Part shown: piece after piece, positions 33,233 to 45,815 of the stretch | Position numbering within the stretch: the first letter of the stretch is position 1 | How the letters are laid out: every line of letters begins with the position of its first letter | Assembly (NCBI RefSeq): GCF_046630445.1 | Contig: NC_092337.1 | Coordinates: 190,264,001 to 190,328,000, forward strand | Source: Rutidosis leptorrhynchoides | Taxonomy: Eukaryota; Streptophyta; Magnoliopsida; Asterales; Asteraceae | Length of the DNA: 64,000 bases | Direction: 5' to 3' | The notes under the pieces: model-generated | Database searches by the model: none | What the model saw: the letters and a program-made list of their open reading frames with translations, nothing else | What the model was told of the DNA's origin: nothing | Made by a program: the position numbers and the translations under genes

Positions 33233-33832
33233 TTATTCCAACTCGCTCGTTTCTTCTTCTTCGGTTTTGGTTCGTTTTGCCAAGTTTCTAGGGATATATG
33301 ATGTTCCCCTAATACGAGCGGTCGTTTTCCACAACGGTTTAGAAAAACCTGGTGGTTTAGAGGTTCCCGGGTTATTGTTACAACTTAAGGGTTTCGGGGG
33401 TTGACGATACATATAAAGTTCATCGGGGTTAGAATTAGATTTCTCTATTTTTATGCCCTTTCCCATATTATTTTCTTTTGCCTTTTTAAATTCAGTTGGG
33501 GTAATTTCTATAACATCATCGGAATTCTCGTCGAAATCCGATTCATCGGAGAATTGGTAATCCTCCCAATATTTTGCTTCCTTGGCGGAAACACCATTGA
33601 CCATAATTAACCTTGGTTGGTTGGTTGAGGATTTTCTTTTTCTTAACCGTTTTATTATTTCCCCCACCGTTTCTATTTCCTCCTCCGGTTCCTCCTCTTC
33701 CGGTTCTGATTCTTCTTCCGGTTCTGATTCTTCTTCCGGTTCTTCTTCGGAAACTTGTGAATCAGTCCAATATATATTCGACTCTTCGTTATTATTAGGT
33801 GAGTCAATGGGATTTGTGCTAGAGGTAGACAT
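33233..33832 (-). CDS. Acidic protein of unknown function in the retrotransposon leader
   Basis: Intact frame of 199 codons, ATG at 33832. I do not recognise the family. Residues about 28-53 are a Glu/Pro/Ser-rich acidic repeat (SEPEEE units, from an 18-base tandem repeat at 33695-33750). Then a basic patch KRLRKRKSS (about 64-72), a second acidic block SDESDFDENSDD, a KGIKIEK segment, a proline-rich stretch and a basic region near the end (RNLAKRTKTEEEE). No membrane segment or signal peptide is visible. It is the first ORF after the PBS, 136 bases upstream of the F-box ORF and on the same strand. Low complexity makes chance similarity likely in searches. Confidence 0.6.
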   Translation of the reverse strand: MSTSSTNPIDSPNNNEESNIYWTDSQVSEEEPEEESEPEEESEPEEEEPEEEIETVGEIIKRLRKRKSSTNQPRLIMVNGVSAKEAKYWEDYQFSDESDFDENSDDVIEITPTEFKKAKENNMGKGIKIEKSNSNPDELYMYRQPPKPLSCNNNPGTSKPPGFSKPLWKTTARIRGTSYIPRNLAKRTKTEEEETSELE

Positions 33833-34021
33833 CTATCACACAATATCAAACATGTTAAGAGATTAATATATCACATAATATATACATGTTAATAATATAT
33901 AGTTTCCAACAAAAATGTTAAGCAATCATTTTTAAAGAAAACACGGTCAAAGTTCAGACTCACTAATGCATCCTAACAAACTCGATAAGACACACTAATG
34001 CAAATTTCTGGTTCACTAAGA
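33833..34021 (-). other. Leader between PBS and first extra ORF
   Basis: No gene. Contains a CACACTAATGCA / CTCACTAATGCA direct repeat at about 33959-34002. Confidence 0.4.
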
Positions 34022-34038
34022 CCAACGCTCGGATACCA
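34022..34038 (-). promoter_or_regulatory. Primer binding site (initiator-Met-like)
   Basis: Minus strand reads TGGTATCCGAGCGTTGG, two bases inside the LTR. It resembles TGGTATCAGAGC, the usual initiator tRNA-Met site, with changes. Confidence 0.7.
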
Positions 34039-34040
34039 AC

Positions 34041-37000
34041 TGAAATGTCCCGTTCTTATTGATTAAAAACGTTATATATTAATTGATTTCGTTGCGAGGT
34101 TTTGACCTCTATATGAGACGTTTTTTCAAAGACTGCATTCATTTTTAAAACAAACCATAACCTTTATTTCATAAATAAAGGTTTAAAAAGCTTTACGTAG
34201 ATTATCAAATAATGATAATCTAAAATATCCTGTTTACACACGACCATTACATAATGGTTTACAATACAAATATGTTACATCGAAATCAGTTTCTTGAATG
34301 CAGTTTTTACACAATATCATACAAACATGGACTCCAAATCTTGTCCTTATTTTAGTATGCAACAGCGGAAGCTCTTAGTATTCACCTGAGAATAAACATG
34401 CTTTAAACGTCAACAAAAATGTTGGTGAGTTATAGGTTTAACCTATATATATCAAATCGTAACAATAGACCACAAGATTTCATATTTCAATACACATCCC
34501 ATACATAGAGATAAAAATCATTCATATGGTGAACACCTGGTAACCGACATTAACAAGATGCATAATATAAGAATATCTCCATCATTCCGGGACACCCTTC
34601 GGATATGATATAAATTTCGAAGTACTAAAGCATCCGGTACTTTGGATGGGGTTTGTTAGGCCCAATAGATCTATCTTTAGGATTCGCGTCAATTAGGGTG
34701 TCTGTTCCCTAATTCTTAGATTTCCAGACTTAATAAAAAAGGCATATTCGATTTAGATAATTCAACCATAGAATGTAGTTTCACGTACTTGTGTCTATTT
34801 TGTAAATCATTTATAAAACCTGCATGTATTCTCATCCCAAAAATATTAGATTTTAAAAGTGGGACTATAACTCACTTTCACAGATTTTTACTTCGTCGGG
34901 AAGTAAGACTTGGCCACTGGTTGATTCACGAACCTATAACAATATATACATATATATCAAAGTATTTTCAAAATATATTTACAACACTTTTAATATATTT
35001 TAATGTTTTAAGTTTATTAAGTCAGCTGTCCTTGTTAGTAACCTACAACTAGTTGTCCACAGTTAGATGTACAGAAATAAATCGATAAATATTATCTTGA
35101 ATCAATCCACGACCCAGTGTATACATATCTCAGTATTGATCACAACTCAAACTATATATATTTTGGAATCTACCTCAACCCTGTATAGCTAACTCCAACA
35201 TTCACATATAGAGTGTCTATGGTTGTTCCGAACTATATATAGATGTGTCGACATGATAGGTAGAAACATTGTATACGTGTCTATGGTATCTCAAGATTAC
35301 ATAATATATAATACAAGTTGATTAAGTTATGGTTGGAATAGATTTGTTACCAATTTTCACGTAGCTAAAATGAGAAAAATTATCCAATCTTGTTTTACCC
35401 ATAACTTCTTCATTTTAAATCCGTTTTGAGTGAATCAAATTGATATGGTTTCATATTGAACTCTATTTTATGAATCTAAACAGAAAAAGTATAGGTTTAT
35501 AGTTGGAAAAATAAGTTACAAGTCGTTTTTGTAAAGGTAGTCATTTTAGTCGAAAGAACGACGTCTAGATGACCATTTTAGAATACATACTTCCACTTTG
35601 AGTTTAACCATAATTTTTGGATATAGTTTCATGTTCATAATAAAAAACATTTTCCCAGAATAACAACTTTTAAATCAAAGTTTATCATAGTTTTTAATTA
35701 ACTAATCTAAAACAGCCCGCGGTGTTACTACGACGGCGTAAATCCGGTTTTACGGTGTTTTTCGTGTTTCCAGGTTTTAAATCATTAAGTTAGCATATCA
35801 TATAGATATAGAACATGTGTTTAGTTGATTTTAAAAGTCAAGTTAGAAGGATTAACTTTTATTTGCGAACAAGTTTAGAATTAACTAAACTATGTTCTAG
35901 TGATTACAAGTTTAAACCTTCGAATAAGATAGCTTTATATGTATGAATCGAATGATGTTATGAACATAATTAATACCTCAAGTTCCTTGGATAAACCTAC
36001 TGGAAATGAGAAAAATAGATCTAGCTTCAAAGGATCCTTGGATGGCTTGAAAGTTCTTGAAGCAGAATCATGACACGAAAACAATTTCAAGTAAGATTTC
36101 CACTCGAAATAAGATTGTTATAGTTATAGAAATTGAATTAAAGTTTGAATATGATTATTACCTTGTATTATAAAGATAACCTACTGTAAGTAACAAAGGT
36201 TTCTTGATCTTGGATGATTACTTGGAATGGATTTAGAAAACTTGGAAGTAAACTTGCAATCTTGGAAGTATTCTTGATTTTATGAAACTAGAACTTTTGG
36301 AATTTATGAAGAACACTTAGAACTTGAAGATAGAATTGAGGGAGATCAATTAGATGAAGAAAATTGAAGAATGAAAGTGTTTGTAGGTGTTTTTGGTCGT
36401 TGGTGTATGGATTAGATATAAAGGATATGTAATTTTGTTTTCATGTAAATAAGTCATGAATGATTACTCATATTTTTGTTATTTTATGAGATATTTCATG
36501 CTAGTTGCCAAATGATGGTTCCCACATGTGTTAGGTGACTCACATGGGCTGATAAGAGCTGATCATTGGAGTGTATATACCAATAGTACATACATCTAAA
36601 AGCTGTGTATTGTACGAGTACGAATACGGGTGCATACGAGTAGAATTGTTGATGAAACTGAACGAGGATGTAATTGTAAGAATTTTTGTTAAGTAGAAGT
36701 ATTTTGATAAGTGTCTTGAAGTCTTTCAAAAGTGTATGAATACATATTAAAACACTACATGTATATACATTTTAACTGAGTCGTTAAGTCATCGTTAGTC
36801 ATTACATGTAAACGTTGTTTTGAAACCTTTAGGTTAACGATCTTGTTGAATGTTGTTAACCCATTGTTTATTATAACAAATGAGATGTTAAATTGTTATA
36901 TTATCATGATATTATGATATATAATTTATCTTAGTATGATATATATACAGTTAAATGTCGTTACAACGATAATCGTTACATATATGTCTCGTTTCGAAAT

Positions 37001-37486
37001 CATTAAGTTAGTAGTCTTATTTTTTACATATGTATTTCATTGTTAATACACTTAATAATATATTTACTTATCATTTAACATAATTAACCAAGTGTATCAA
37101 TATCTTAATATGATTCATATGTACCTAGTAAGACGTTGTTATAACGATAATCGTTATATATATATCGTTTTCGAGTTTCTTAAATTAATAATCTCATTTT
37201 TATGTATATAACTCATTGTTAAAATACCTAATGAGATACCTACTTGTAATAAAATCATGTTAACTATATATATAACCATATATATGTCATCGTATAGTTT
37301 TTACAAGTTTTAACGTTCGTGAATCACCGGTCAACTTGGGTGGTCAATTGTATATATGAAACCTATTTCAATTAATCAAGTCTTAACAAGTTTGATTGCT
37401 TAACATGTTGGAAACACTTAATCATGTAAATAACAATTTCATTTAATATATATATATATAAACATGGAAAAGTTCGGGTCACTACA
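34041..37486 (-). mobile_element. 5' LTR of the Tekay-like element
   Basis: 3446 bp. Element-sense start TGTAGTGACCCG at 37486, end GGGACATTTCA at 34041. It shares a 33-base island (34664-34697) with the LTRs at 18215 and 62651. ORF-like stretches inside are also in the partner LTR and look incidental. Confidence 0.92.
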
Positions 37487-37491
37487 CCCTA

Positions 37492-38698
37492 CTCCCAAAA
37501 AGGTGAGGAATCTTGGACCCAAAGTATCTGTATGACCCATCTAATCTACAGTACTTTGTTATTTCGATTGATGAGCGTGCCGATATACGGTTCAAGTTAG
37601 ACCTTGGTTCAGACATACGTTTCAAGACCAATGGTTAGAAAGCACCATATGTCGTGCAGGTGCAATACTCTTTCCAAAATTATTCTGAATAGAGAAGACA
37701 AAAAGCCATCCGTTTCCATTTTCACTCCATGCAACTTAAACCGACCAACTCACATAAAGAGTTGATGAATCAGAAATATTCACCCAAAATTCTCTCCCAA
37801 AATACACCATTCACGTTCACTCCTCTTTCTATTCATCAAAAGATCCAGAGATTAGTAAAGAGATAGATCGATCAAATTCGCTTCAAAAGCACTTGTCGAA
37901 AGATTCCGAACCCTTGATTATTTTTGACCTATTTTCAGTGGATTATCACTTCCTCTCTGGGCACCAGGAACGAAAGACAAAAGTTATGAAGAAAGGGTAT
38001 GCCGAAAAAATGCTTATGAAAGAGAAAAGTCTCTATAAATAAGGCAAAGAAAAACCCGAGAAGTTGCCCTAAAGAAGGATGCCTAAAGAGCCAAAGAAAA
38101 TTCTAGACAAAGTCTTAGAAAAATCCACCTCTTAGCTTTTACGGATTCCAAGCCGTTCTCTATCCAAAAATGGATACTCTAAAGAATCAAAGTCTATCAA
38201 TTCTCTCAAAGATCAAAAGATCTGGATACCTTTCACCGATCCATAAATTTCCCGACAAAACCCTACAACCCGTCTTCCTCTTGAAAGAATGCCTAGGAAG
38301 AAGATCAGTGTCATCCTTACTTAACCGGTGGAGATATCGATGTTTTACCAAGCCTATGATGAGAACTGTTACACGACTGGCTTCTGAGCGACAGTACAAT
38401 TAGAATAGGACACCCTAAACACTTGAGTGATACGAGTGATCCGATAGTGAGGAGCCTGATCATGTATACTCTACATCTAAGAGTTCGAAAGTATGCCTTT
38501 TTCACTATGGACACGATTGAAATCTAGCGACCAAATCATCGAAGCTCGAAACTTTTTCTAGTACTTTCAAAAGATGTGCCGACTACTAATGAAGGCATAA
38601 TAAAAAGATCTACGGGCGGGGCAAGGGAGAATCTATTAGGAAGATCCTTATATTCCCCTTTTTTGATTAAAGACAAGCAAAGCCAAGTGTGGGATATT
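37492..38698 (+). other. Athila 3' internal region ending in a PPT
   Basis: Continuation of the plus-strand Athila after the Tekay-like insertion. A frame of 77 codons at 38170-38403 has no recognisable motif. The end reads ACAAGCAAAGCC, then AAGTGTGGGATATT, directly before the LTR start at 38699. That is the expected polypurine tract for plus-strand priming. Confidence 0.65.
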
Positions 38699-38716
38699 TG
38701 ATATCGGTCAAAAAGT

Positions 38717-39648
38717 TGTTGGGATTTAACAAGTTCACAATATACTTAAAATATTTGACGAAACAAACTTAGCGGAAGCATGTAAGTATTACCATTTTAG
38801 AACATGTTTATTTTTAACCATTTAAAGTTAAATCCCAATTAGGATCAAATTATGAAATATACCTACAAACTACAAGCAAGAAAAGAGTTTATACCTACTC
38901 CAAGCTTGTTGGTAAGTGATGAAGATGATGATGATGAATGGAGCTCCAAAAGAATGAAAGCTCAAGTTGTTATACCCCAAACTTGTGCACCAACACCCTA
39001 GCATTTGGTTAGGATTTAATGACACTTGAAATTAGCTTGCAAAATGAGCTTGAAGAACTTGTTTTGGTGCCTCAAACCCCACGGCCTGGACAGCTGCAGA
39101 ATGCTGTTTTTTTTTTTTTTTTGTTCTTTTACTTGATATGTTTGCATGTGTTTTACTCTTTGAGTCAAGGAACATGCTTATAGATAGATGGAAAAGTATG
39201 GCCAATTCAAGAAAGAATCTCTAGCATGTGCCTTTAACTCCCAATGCCACTTCCAAATATTTAAAACACAATGGTTTTATAAAATTTGATTTTATAAAAT
39301 TAGATTTTATAAAATGCGTTTTATAAACTTACATTTTATTTGTTATGTATACTTTCTTTATAAAACCTATTTTATAAAATGTAACATAACTTAGTTAATT
39401 ATTTAACCTATAAATAACTAAATCCATATTATATAAATTATTCCATAATTTATATATACATCAAGTAATATTTCAGAAAACCATTTTTCTTAAAGTTCAA
39501 GTGTCGCGTATTTAATCAATGATCCAATCGTTAAGATTAAATACGTATAAGGTGTAGGTAAGTTTGTTATTGGGTATGACCCGACTTGAATCATAACACA
39601 TTAGCCACATTAATTTAATATGTCTCTCGGGCATACGAAATACCTTCA
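38717..39648 (-). mobile_element. Copia 3' LTR
   Basis: 932 bp, TGTTGGG...CCTTCA on the plus strand, partner of 45831-46761. The PPT-like AGTAGGAGAT lies just outside at 39649-39658 in minus sense. Confidence 0.92.
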
Positions 39649-39658
39649 ATCTCCTACT

Positions 39659-40420
39659 TGCACGAGAAACATAAGAAATTAATGCAAGTGATGGATACCA
39701 CCTAACGACCGTCCATCACCCCCAATATGTTATGACTTAGTGCCATTCATTAACATCATCCCTTTCGAGTTCCCATCTCGAATATGATTAGGTGAATCTT
39801 TCATTTATCCTTTCATCCTAGATGTCATGTTAAATCCAAGAGATACAGAGTGATCACTCTCTTTTAGATTTAAATTTATCAGGCCTTAGACATCTGACTC
39901 TCAACGAATAAGAGGGATAAATTCCATCTTGACTACATACGTCCTAGATATATACTTTGTATCATACCTGAGCTCTTTCTTATGAACTACCATATTTCAG
40001 AATAGCGAAGGAAAGAATCAAGGCACAATACTTAGTGAATATCCGAACCCAATATGTATCCCAGGTCATAGGATACAATGATATTCGCCTTTACTCAAGA
40101 TTACATGTGATCAACCACAAAGGCTCCATTTAGTAAATCTTGAGGGCGGGTCTTCCAATATTTGTATCCCACAAATATCTATGAACCTTGGTTGCAACCT
40201 TGCCCTACATTCATCCCGTGAATGTATACCAATCCAAGTTCATAATAGTCTAAACCTCACACTTGTTCCCACAAATGTGATCACCTACAGAATTTAGAAT
40301 AATTTCTTATTCAATGATAAAATATGCAAAATAGGAACATGACTCAAGATTAATAAATTAACACCATAATTATATTAATGAGTTTGAACCACTTCGTTCT
40401 ATTACAATACATAAAACAGA
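39659..40420 (-). other. Copia 3' untranslated region
   Basis: Between the RNase H end and the PPT. No ORF or further repeat recognised. Confidence 0.5.
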
Positions 40421-41478
40421 TCATAACCAATCACTAGAATATCGAAGCCCTAATGCACTAATATGCCCTTGATGTTTTGCACCATGTAAGAGCTTCGTGA
40501 GTGGATCCGCTATATTAAGATATGTGTGAACTTTGCGAATACATATCTTTCCCTTTTCAACTTCATCCCTTATGTAGTTGAATCTCCGCTCAATGTGACG
40601 GGTCTTTTGGTGAGCACGAGGTTCTTTGATTTGAGTAATCGCACCCTCGTTGTCACAAAAGATCTCAAGAGGGTCCTGAATGGAAGGGAGTACTCCTAAG
40701 TCATCGATGAATTTCTTCATCCATGCAGCTTCCCGAGCTGCCAATGAGGCGGCAATGTACTCTGACTCTGTAGTGGATAATGCAACAACATCCTATTTTG
40801 AACTCTTCCATGAGACCGCACCTCCATTTAACGTGAAGACATAATCGGACTGTGATCGAGAATCATCTCGATCAGTTTGGAAACTCGCGTTCACGTAACC
40901 TTTTACAGCGAGTTCCTCCTCACCAGACCCATATATAAGAAACATATACTTAGTCCTCCTAAGGTATTTCAATATACTTTTAACCGCAATCCAATTTCTG
41001 TTTCCTGGGTTATTCTGGTATCTACTTGTCAAGCTAAGAGCGCATGACACATCCGGTCTAGTGCATATCATTGCATACATGATTGACCCAATAGCAGATG
41101 CATATGGGACTTTCTTCATTCTCTCTTGTTCATCTTTTGTGGTAGGGCACTGAGATGAACTGAGAAGCGTTCCTCTTTGAATAGGTACCAAACCTTTCTT
41201 AGAGTTCTCCATCTTGAACCTTTTCAAGATCTTTTCAATGTATGCACTTTGATTCAAACCTATCAATTTCTTGGATCTATCCCTATAGATCCCAATCCCC
41301 AAAACGTATTGTGCTCCTCCAAGATCCTTAATGGAGAAGCATTTACTTAGCCAAGTTTTAACACTTTGCATTGCCGGAATATCATTTCCAAATAATAATA
41401 TATCATCCACATATAGTACAAGGAACATGATAGTGCTCCCACTATCTTTCTTGTATACACAAGCTTCATCACCATTTT
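40421..41478 (-). pseudogene. Copia reverse transcriptase end and RNase H
   Basis: Frame after a one-base loss in an A run near 41478. Contains [14 protein letters not shown] (catalytic YVDD), KDLGGAQYVLGI, and ASAIGSIMYAMICTRPDVSCAL. The RNase H region has VKGYVNASFQTDRDDSRSQS (normally DADWAGD-like, here altered) and VSWKSSK followed by a TAG at 40793-40795 in place of Gln. The same frame continues with TTESEYIAA, AAWMKKFIDDLGV, FCDNEGAI and KTRHIERRFNYIRD to the end at 40421. Copies the element RNA. Inactive as read. Confidence 0.9.
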
Positions 41479-42390
41479 AATGAAGCCAAATTTCTCAGCC
41501 TCCTCATTAAAATGATGATTCCACATTCTAGATGCTTGCTTCAATCCGTAGATTGACTTCTTTAACTTGCATACCTTTTTAGGATATTTCGGATCAACAA
41601 AACCTTCAGGTTGAACCATATAGACATCTTCCTCAAGATGTCCATTTAGGAAAGCGGTCTTGACATCCATTTACCGTATTTCATAATCATAATGAGCAGC
41701 AATGGCAAGTAATATCCTAATAGGCTTTAGCATTGCCACGGGCGAAAAAGTTTCATCATAGTCAACCCCTTGAGTTTGAGTGAAACCTTTTGCTACAAGT
41801 CTAGCTTTATATGTATCCAAGTTTCCATGTATGTCAGTTTTCATTTTGAAAAGCCATTTACAATCAACTAGCCTTGAGCCAGTAGGTTGTGCAATAAGTT
41901 CCCAAACTTGGTTGTCATATATGGATTGCATCTCAGCGTTCATGGCTTCCTGCCATTTATCTCTATCAATCCTTGATAAAGCATCTTGGTAGTTTGTTGG
42001 TTCATCCAAATCAACCACATAACAACCATCCATGAGAAACCCATATCTCTCAGGAGGATTACTAATCCTACCAGATCTGTGAACGTCTTGTCTACTTTGA
42101 TCATCCATTTGATCATTCTCAACATTTTCATGTTGAGTGCTAGTGTCAACCAATTGTGTATCATCTACTTGATCTTGAGCCTCTTCAAGATCTATCTTCC
42201 TTTCACTATTACCTTCCATTAGGAACTTAGTTTCAAGGAATTCAGCCTTCCGAGCAACAGATACATTCTGCTCGGAAGGATCATAGAAATAATATCCCAT
42301 ATCATCCTTGAGATATCCTATGAAGATACACTTCGTGGATCGAGAATTCAACTTATTATGGACGTAACGCTTAGGATAAACTTCACATCC
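41479..42390 (-). pseudogene. Copia integrase end and reverse transcriptase N-half
   Basis: Continues the integrase frame beyond a TAG at 42391-42393 (a conserved Trp position). Motifs: RSTKCIFIGYLKDDMGYYFY, then an acidic linker, GFLMDGCYV, DRDKWQEAMNAEMQSI, WELIAQPTGSRLVDCKWLFK, KARLVAKGFTQTQGVDY. A TAA at 41671-41673 replaces a conserved Gln just before [18 protein letters not shown], and the frame then continues with [13 protein letters not shown] up to the frameshift near 41478. Confidence 0.9.
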
Positions 42391-43122
42391 CTATACCTTT
42401 AAGTATGATAGAGATGGAGGTTTTCCAAACCACATCTCATGAGGAGTTCGTTCCACTTTCTTGGTTGGGGCCATATTTAAAATACGACCCGCGGAGCATA
42501 GACAATAACCCCAAAATGATAGAGGCAACGAGCTTCTATCCATCATTAATCGAACCATATCCATTAGGGTTCGGTTCCTCCTTTCGGAAACTCCATTAAG
42601 TTGGGGTGTTCCAGGAGGAGTGAGTTGCGAGATAATCCCACAACTTTTAAGATGATTTTGGAAAGAATCACTTAGGTATTCACCTCCTCTATCGGTACGA
42701 AGTACCTTGATTGTCTTATTGAGTTGATTTTGTACTTCGTTTTGATACTCTTTGAATGCCTCAAAAGTGTCGTCCTTATGTCTTAACAAGTAGACATATC
42801 CGAAACGACTGAAGTCATCAATGAAAGTAACGAAGTATCTTTCACCATTCCTAGTTATGGGTTTGAAGGGTCCACATACATCCGAATGTATTAATCCCAA
42901 TAAATCCTTAGCCCTTTCATAGGTCCCTTTGAAAGGTGCTTTAGTCATTTTTCCTTGTAAACAAGATTCACATACATCAAACGAGTCTAGTTCATTTGAT
43001 TTCAAAAGTCCATTCTTTTGAAGTGTATGCATTCGATTCTTGTTTATGTGACCAAGGCGACAATGCCATAAATAGGAATCACTCAAATCCCTTTTGAGTT
43101 TCTTGGTGTTTGCATGGAACAT
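42391..43122 (-). pseudogene. Copia integrase, zinc region and catalytic core
   Basis: Zinc-binding region LWHCRLGHINKNRMHTLQK with CESCLQGK. Catalytic residues: LIHSDVCGPF and FVTFIDDFSRFGYVY (first Asp region), VLRTDRGGEYLS (second Asp) and NGVSERRNRTLMDMVR (Glu). It then runs to PHEMWFGKPPSLSYLKV and a TAG. It is out of phase with the upstream gag-protease frame, with which it overlaps by 40 bases, so a frameshift lies between protease and integrase. Confidence 0.92.
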
Positions 43123-44453
43123 TGAGCTATTGTATGATGTGCATCACGAACCAATTCATAAATACCATTCGAAGGCGAAGCCTTGAAATAGAACACATTA
43201 CCTAAAGAAACATGGATATCATCATCAATAAAATTAAAATCATAACCACATTGTCTTAAACGGGAAATAGAAATAATGTTTCGAGTCAAATCAAGAGCAT
43301 ACAAAACATTTTTCAAAATAAGCTCCAACCCAGTTTGTAGCTTTAAAACAAAGTCTCCTTGAGCTTCTACGTGCACCTTTGCACCATTTCCCATGAAGAG
43401 ACTTGTTGTTCCCGCTCCTTGTTTACTTCTTTTGAACCCCTGCAAAGAATTGCAAATATGAGTTCCACATCCTGTGTCTAATACCCATGTATTAGAAGAA
43501 GTAATACTAAGCTCAATGTATACCATATATACATTAACTGAGGTTTGCCCTGCATCCCTCTTTTCTTTCAACTCCTTCAGGTATATCGGGCAGTTGCGTT
43601 TCCAGTGACCCATTTCACCGCAACCAAAGCACAGATCTTCTTTGAGGTTTGCTTTACCAGTAACCTTTTGCTTCTTGTTATTATTGGTTGGGGTAACCAG
43701 CTTTCCCTTTCCCTTGCCCTTGCCTTGGTAGGCGGGTCCTTTCCTCTTAGCCACCTTTGGCTTAGAAGTGTTATTGTTTTTGGACCCGCCTTCATTGATC
43801 ATAAACACAAATGAAGCCCTTTTACCCATGCTTGCTTCGGCTGTCTTAAGCATGGCATGTAATTCGCCAATGCTCTTATCCCAACCATTCATATTGTAAT
43901 TCAATACGAATGTGTCAAACCTTTTTGACAAAGAATTAAGGATAAGGTCCGTGGCTAATTCATTAGACACGTTGCAATTTAGACGGTTTGCTCGATCAAT
44001 TAAGCTTTTCATCTTGAGGACATAAGATGAAATGGATTGGGAGTCATCCATCTGACATGCATGAAGTGCACTAACCGTTTCGAAGCGTTCGACACGAGCT
44101 TGTTGAAGGAACATCTCCTTCAATTGTGTGATCATGTCATATGCACTATGATGCTCGAAGTCCTTTTGGAGTTCGGGTATCATAGTCCCAAGCATAAGGC
44201 AAGCGACTTGCACCGAATCGGTGCAATACTTATCCCAATAAGCCATGCCTTCCGTATCATCCTCGTCGGGTTGATCAGGAATGTTGTCTTCCAACACATA
44301 CGCCCTATCCTCAAGTTTGAGGACAATTCTTAGATTGCGAAACCAATCCATGAAATTCGTATGGTTGAGTTTTTCCTTTTCGAGGATAGACCTCAATGAT
44401 ATGTTGTTAAAGATGATTGGTGCGTTTGGAGTGTTGTTGTTATTGACGGCCAT
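43083..44453 (-). pseudogene. Copia gag and protease
   Basis: Long frame of 456 codons from the ATG at 44453. Capsid part has NHTNFMDWFRNLRIVLKL and ISSYVLKMKSLIDRANRL. A basic Gly/Lys-rich linker (GKGKGKGK) precedes the zinc knuckle CFGCGEMGHWKRNC near residue 275. Protease active site VLDTGCGTHIC is near residue 322, followed by SISRLRQCGYDF. Both products are intact to the eye, but the frame ends at 43083 before integrase because of the frameshift noted there. Confidence 0.92.
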
Positions 44454-45815
44454 CTACAAAATTTAACAAAGTTGTTTAAGTATCAATTTCAAATTAACAA
44501 TCAATACCCTTTAAATCTAATTGATATTTATTAAATTTTAGAATCCAATGGTAAACCAAATTTCGGTTAGGTGACCTTTATCCCGTCATTTGATTTAGCT
44601 ATGTGGTCATTATATGACAATTGCAATCCTTTTGCAACTTCTAAGTTATGGGATCATGCAATCCTTTTGCATGGCATATTTATCCCATCAACGCCTATTT
44701 GTTCCTCATGCTTCAGTGACCCTAAGTTCATGATTCCCAAATCAAGTCGTCCTACTTGTGTAAACATGTAAACTTAACATACAAGTGGTTAGGTGACCTT
44801 TATCCCACAAGCATGCGAAATTCACCTTAACCATATTAGTTTGCTCATAACGGTTAGGTGACCTTTATCCCATTATGAGTTCCATAATTTGCCTAAGTGT
44901 CATACAAAAGGATGGCGTTTAACTTGTTTGCCTTGTTAATAAGGGATTTTAAGTTTTCATTATTTCTAGTTTAAGAAAACTTTTATGCCATACACCAACA
45001 TGCATTTAGTGTATGGTACTTATGAAAAACCATTTTCATGTCTTGTAATTAAGCCAATTACTTGATATAGACCATTTTATATATGTTATCCTTTTCATGT
45101 TCTTAATAACCGTTTATCAATGTCCTTTTGCCACTTTTAATTTAACCAATTAAACTGTCGTTTTGCATGTCGTTAATAATGTTTAATTTAACCAATTAAA
45201 TTGTCATTTTGCTTGTTGTTAACTTGTGATTCACTTGTAGCAACCAAACATACAAACACAATAAACAACCATGCATGCAAAACAAATATGTTCACAATCA
45301 AGCCAATTTGGTAGACATTTGTTTAGCCGAAAACAAATGCCATCGGTAAAGGGGTTATAACACAAAGTAGGAGATTTCAAAATCTCCCACTTAATCTTGC
45401 ATCTTCCTTGTCTTCATCTTGCATCTTCATCTTTTACAAAAAAATATATCCTAATACATTTTTCTCTAAAAAATGAAAATACAAACTAATCTATTTTACA
45501 TGCTAAATATAAAATAAATTACATAACTAAATGAATAATATTACAAACCAATTGAATAAATATTATCACAAACCAAATGAATGAATAATAAATCAACCAA
45601 ACACAAGGTCAAGGCTTAGATTGTGAACATTATCATACAACCAAATATGAACAACATGGAATAACCCAAAACCCATTTTGGGACCCCATGAAATTTGACC
45701 AAAATAGGAACCCACCCAAAACTATATTTTTTGCATTTTACTTTCATGCATGTACATAAAATTCAAAATATATAGTGAGTTTAATAACCATCTCGAAGCA
45801 TATTTCAACAACTTC
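44454..45815 (-). other. Copia 5' leader, with a 20-base motif repeated three times
   Basis: About 1.36 kb without a gene. GGTTAGGTGACCTTTATCCC occurs exactly at 44565-44584, 44787-44806 and 44852-44871. A short open frame at 44571-44771 on the plus strand overlaps it and is incidental. Other sequence is AT-rich, with related TTAATTTAACCAATTAAA units near 45135 and 45180. Confidence 0.7.

Larger units (their letters stand above)
24060..37486 (-). mobile_element. Tekay/Del-like chromovirus with two extra ORFs upstream of gag
   Basis: Bounded by the perfect duplication CCCTA (24055-24059, 37487-37491). Order in element sense: 5' LTR (37486-34041), PBS (34038-34022), acidic ORF, F-box ORF, gag, protease, reverse transcriptase, RNase H, integrase with chromodomain, 3' LTR (27462-24060). 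About 50 differences between the two 3.4 kb LTRs by eye (about 98.5 per cent identity) make it the youngest large insertion here. It has one frameshift in gag and two nonsense changes in pol, plus a deletion at the pol/3' LTR junction. Confidence 0.92.
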
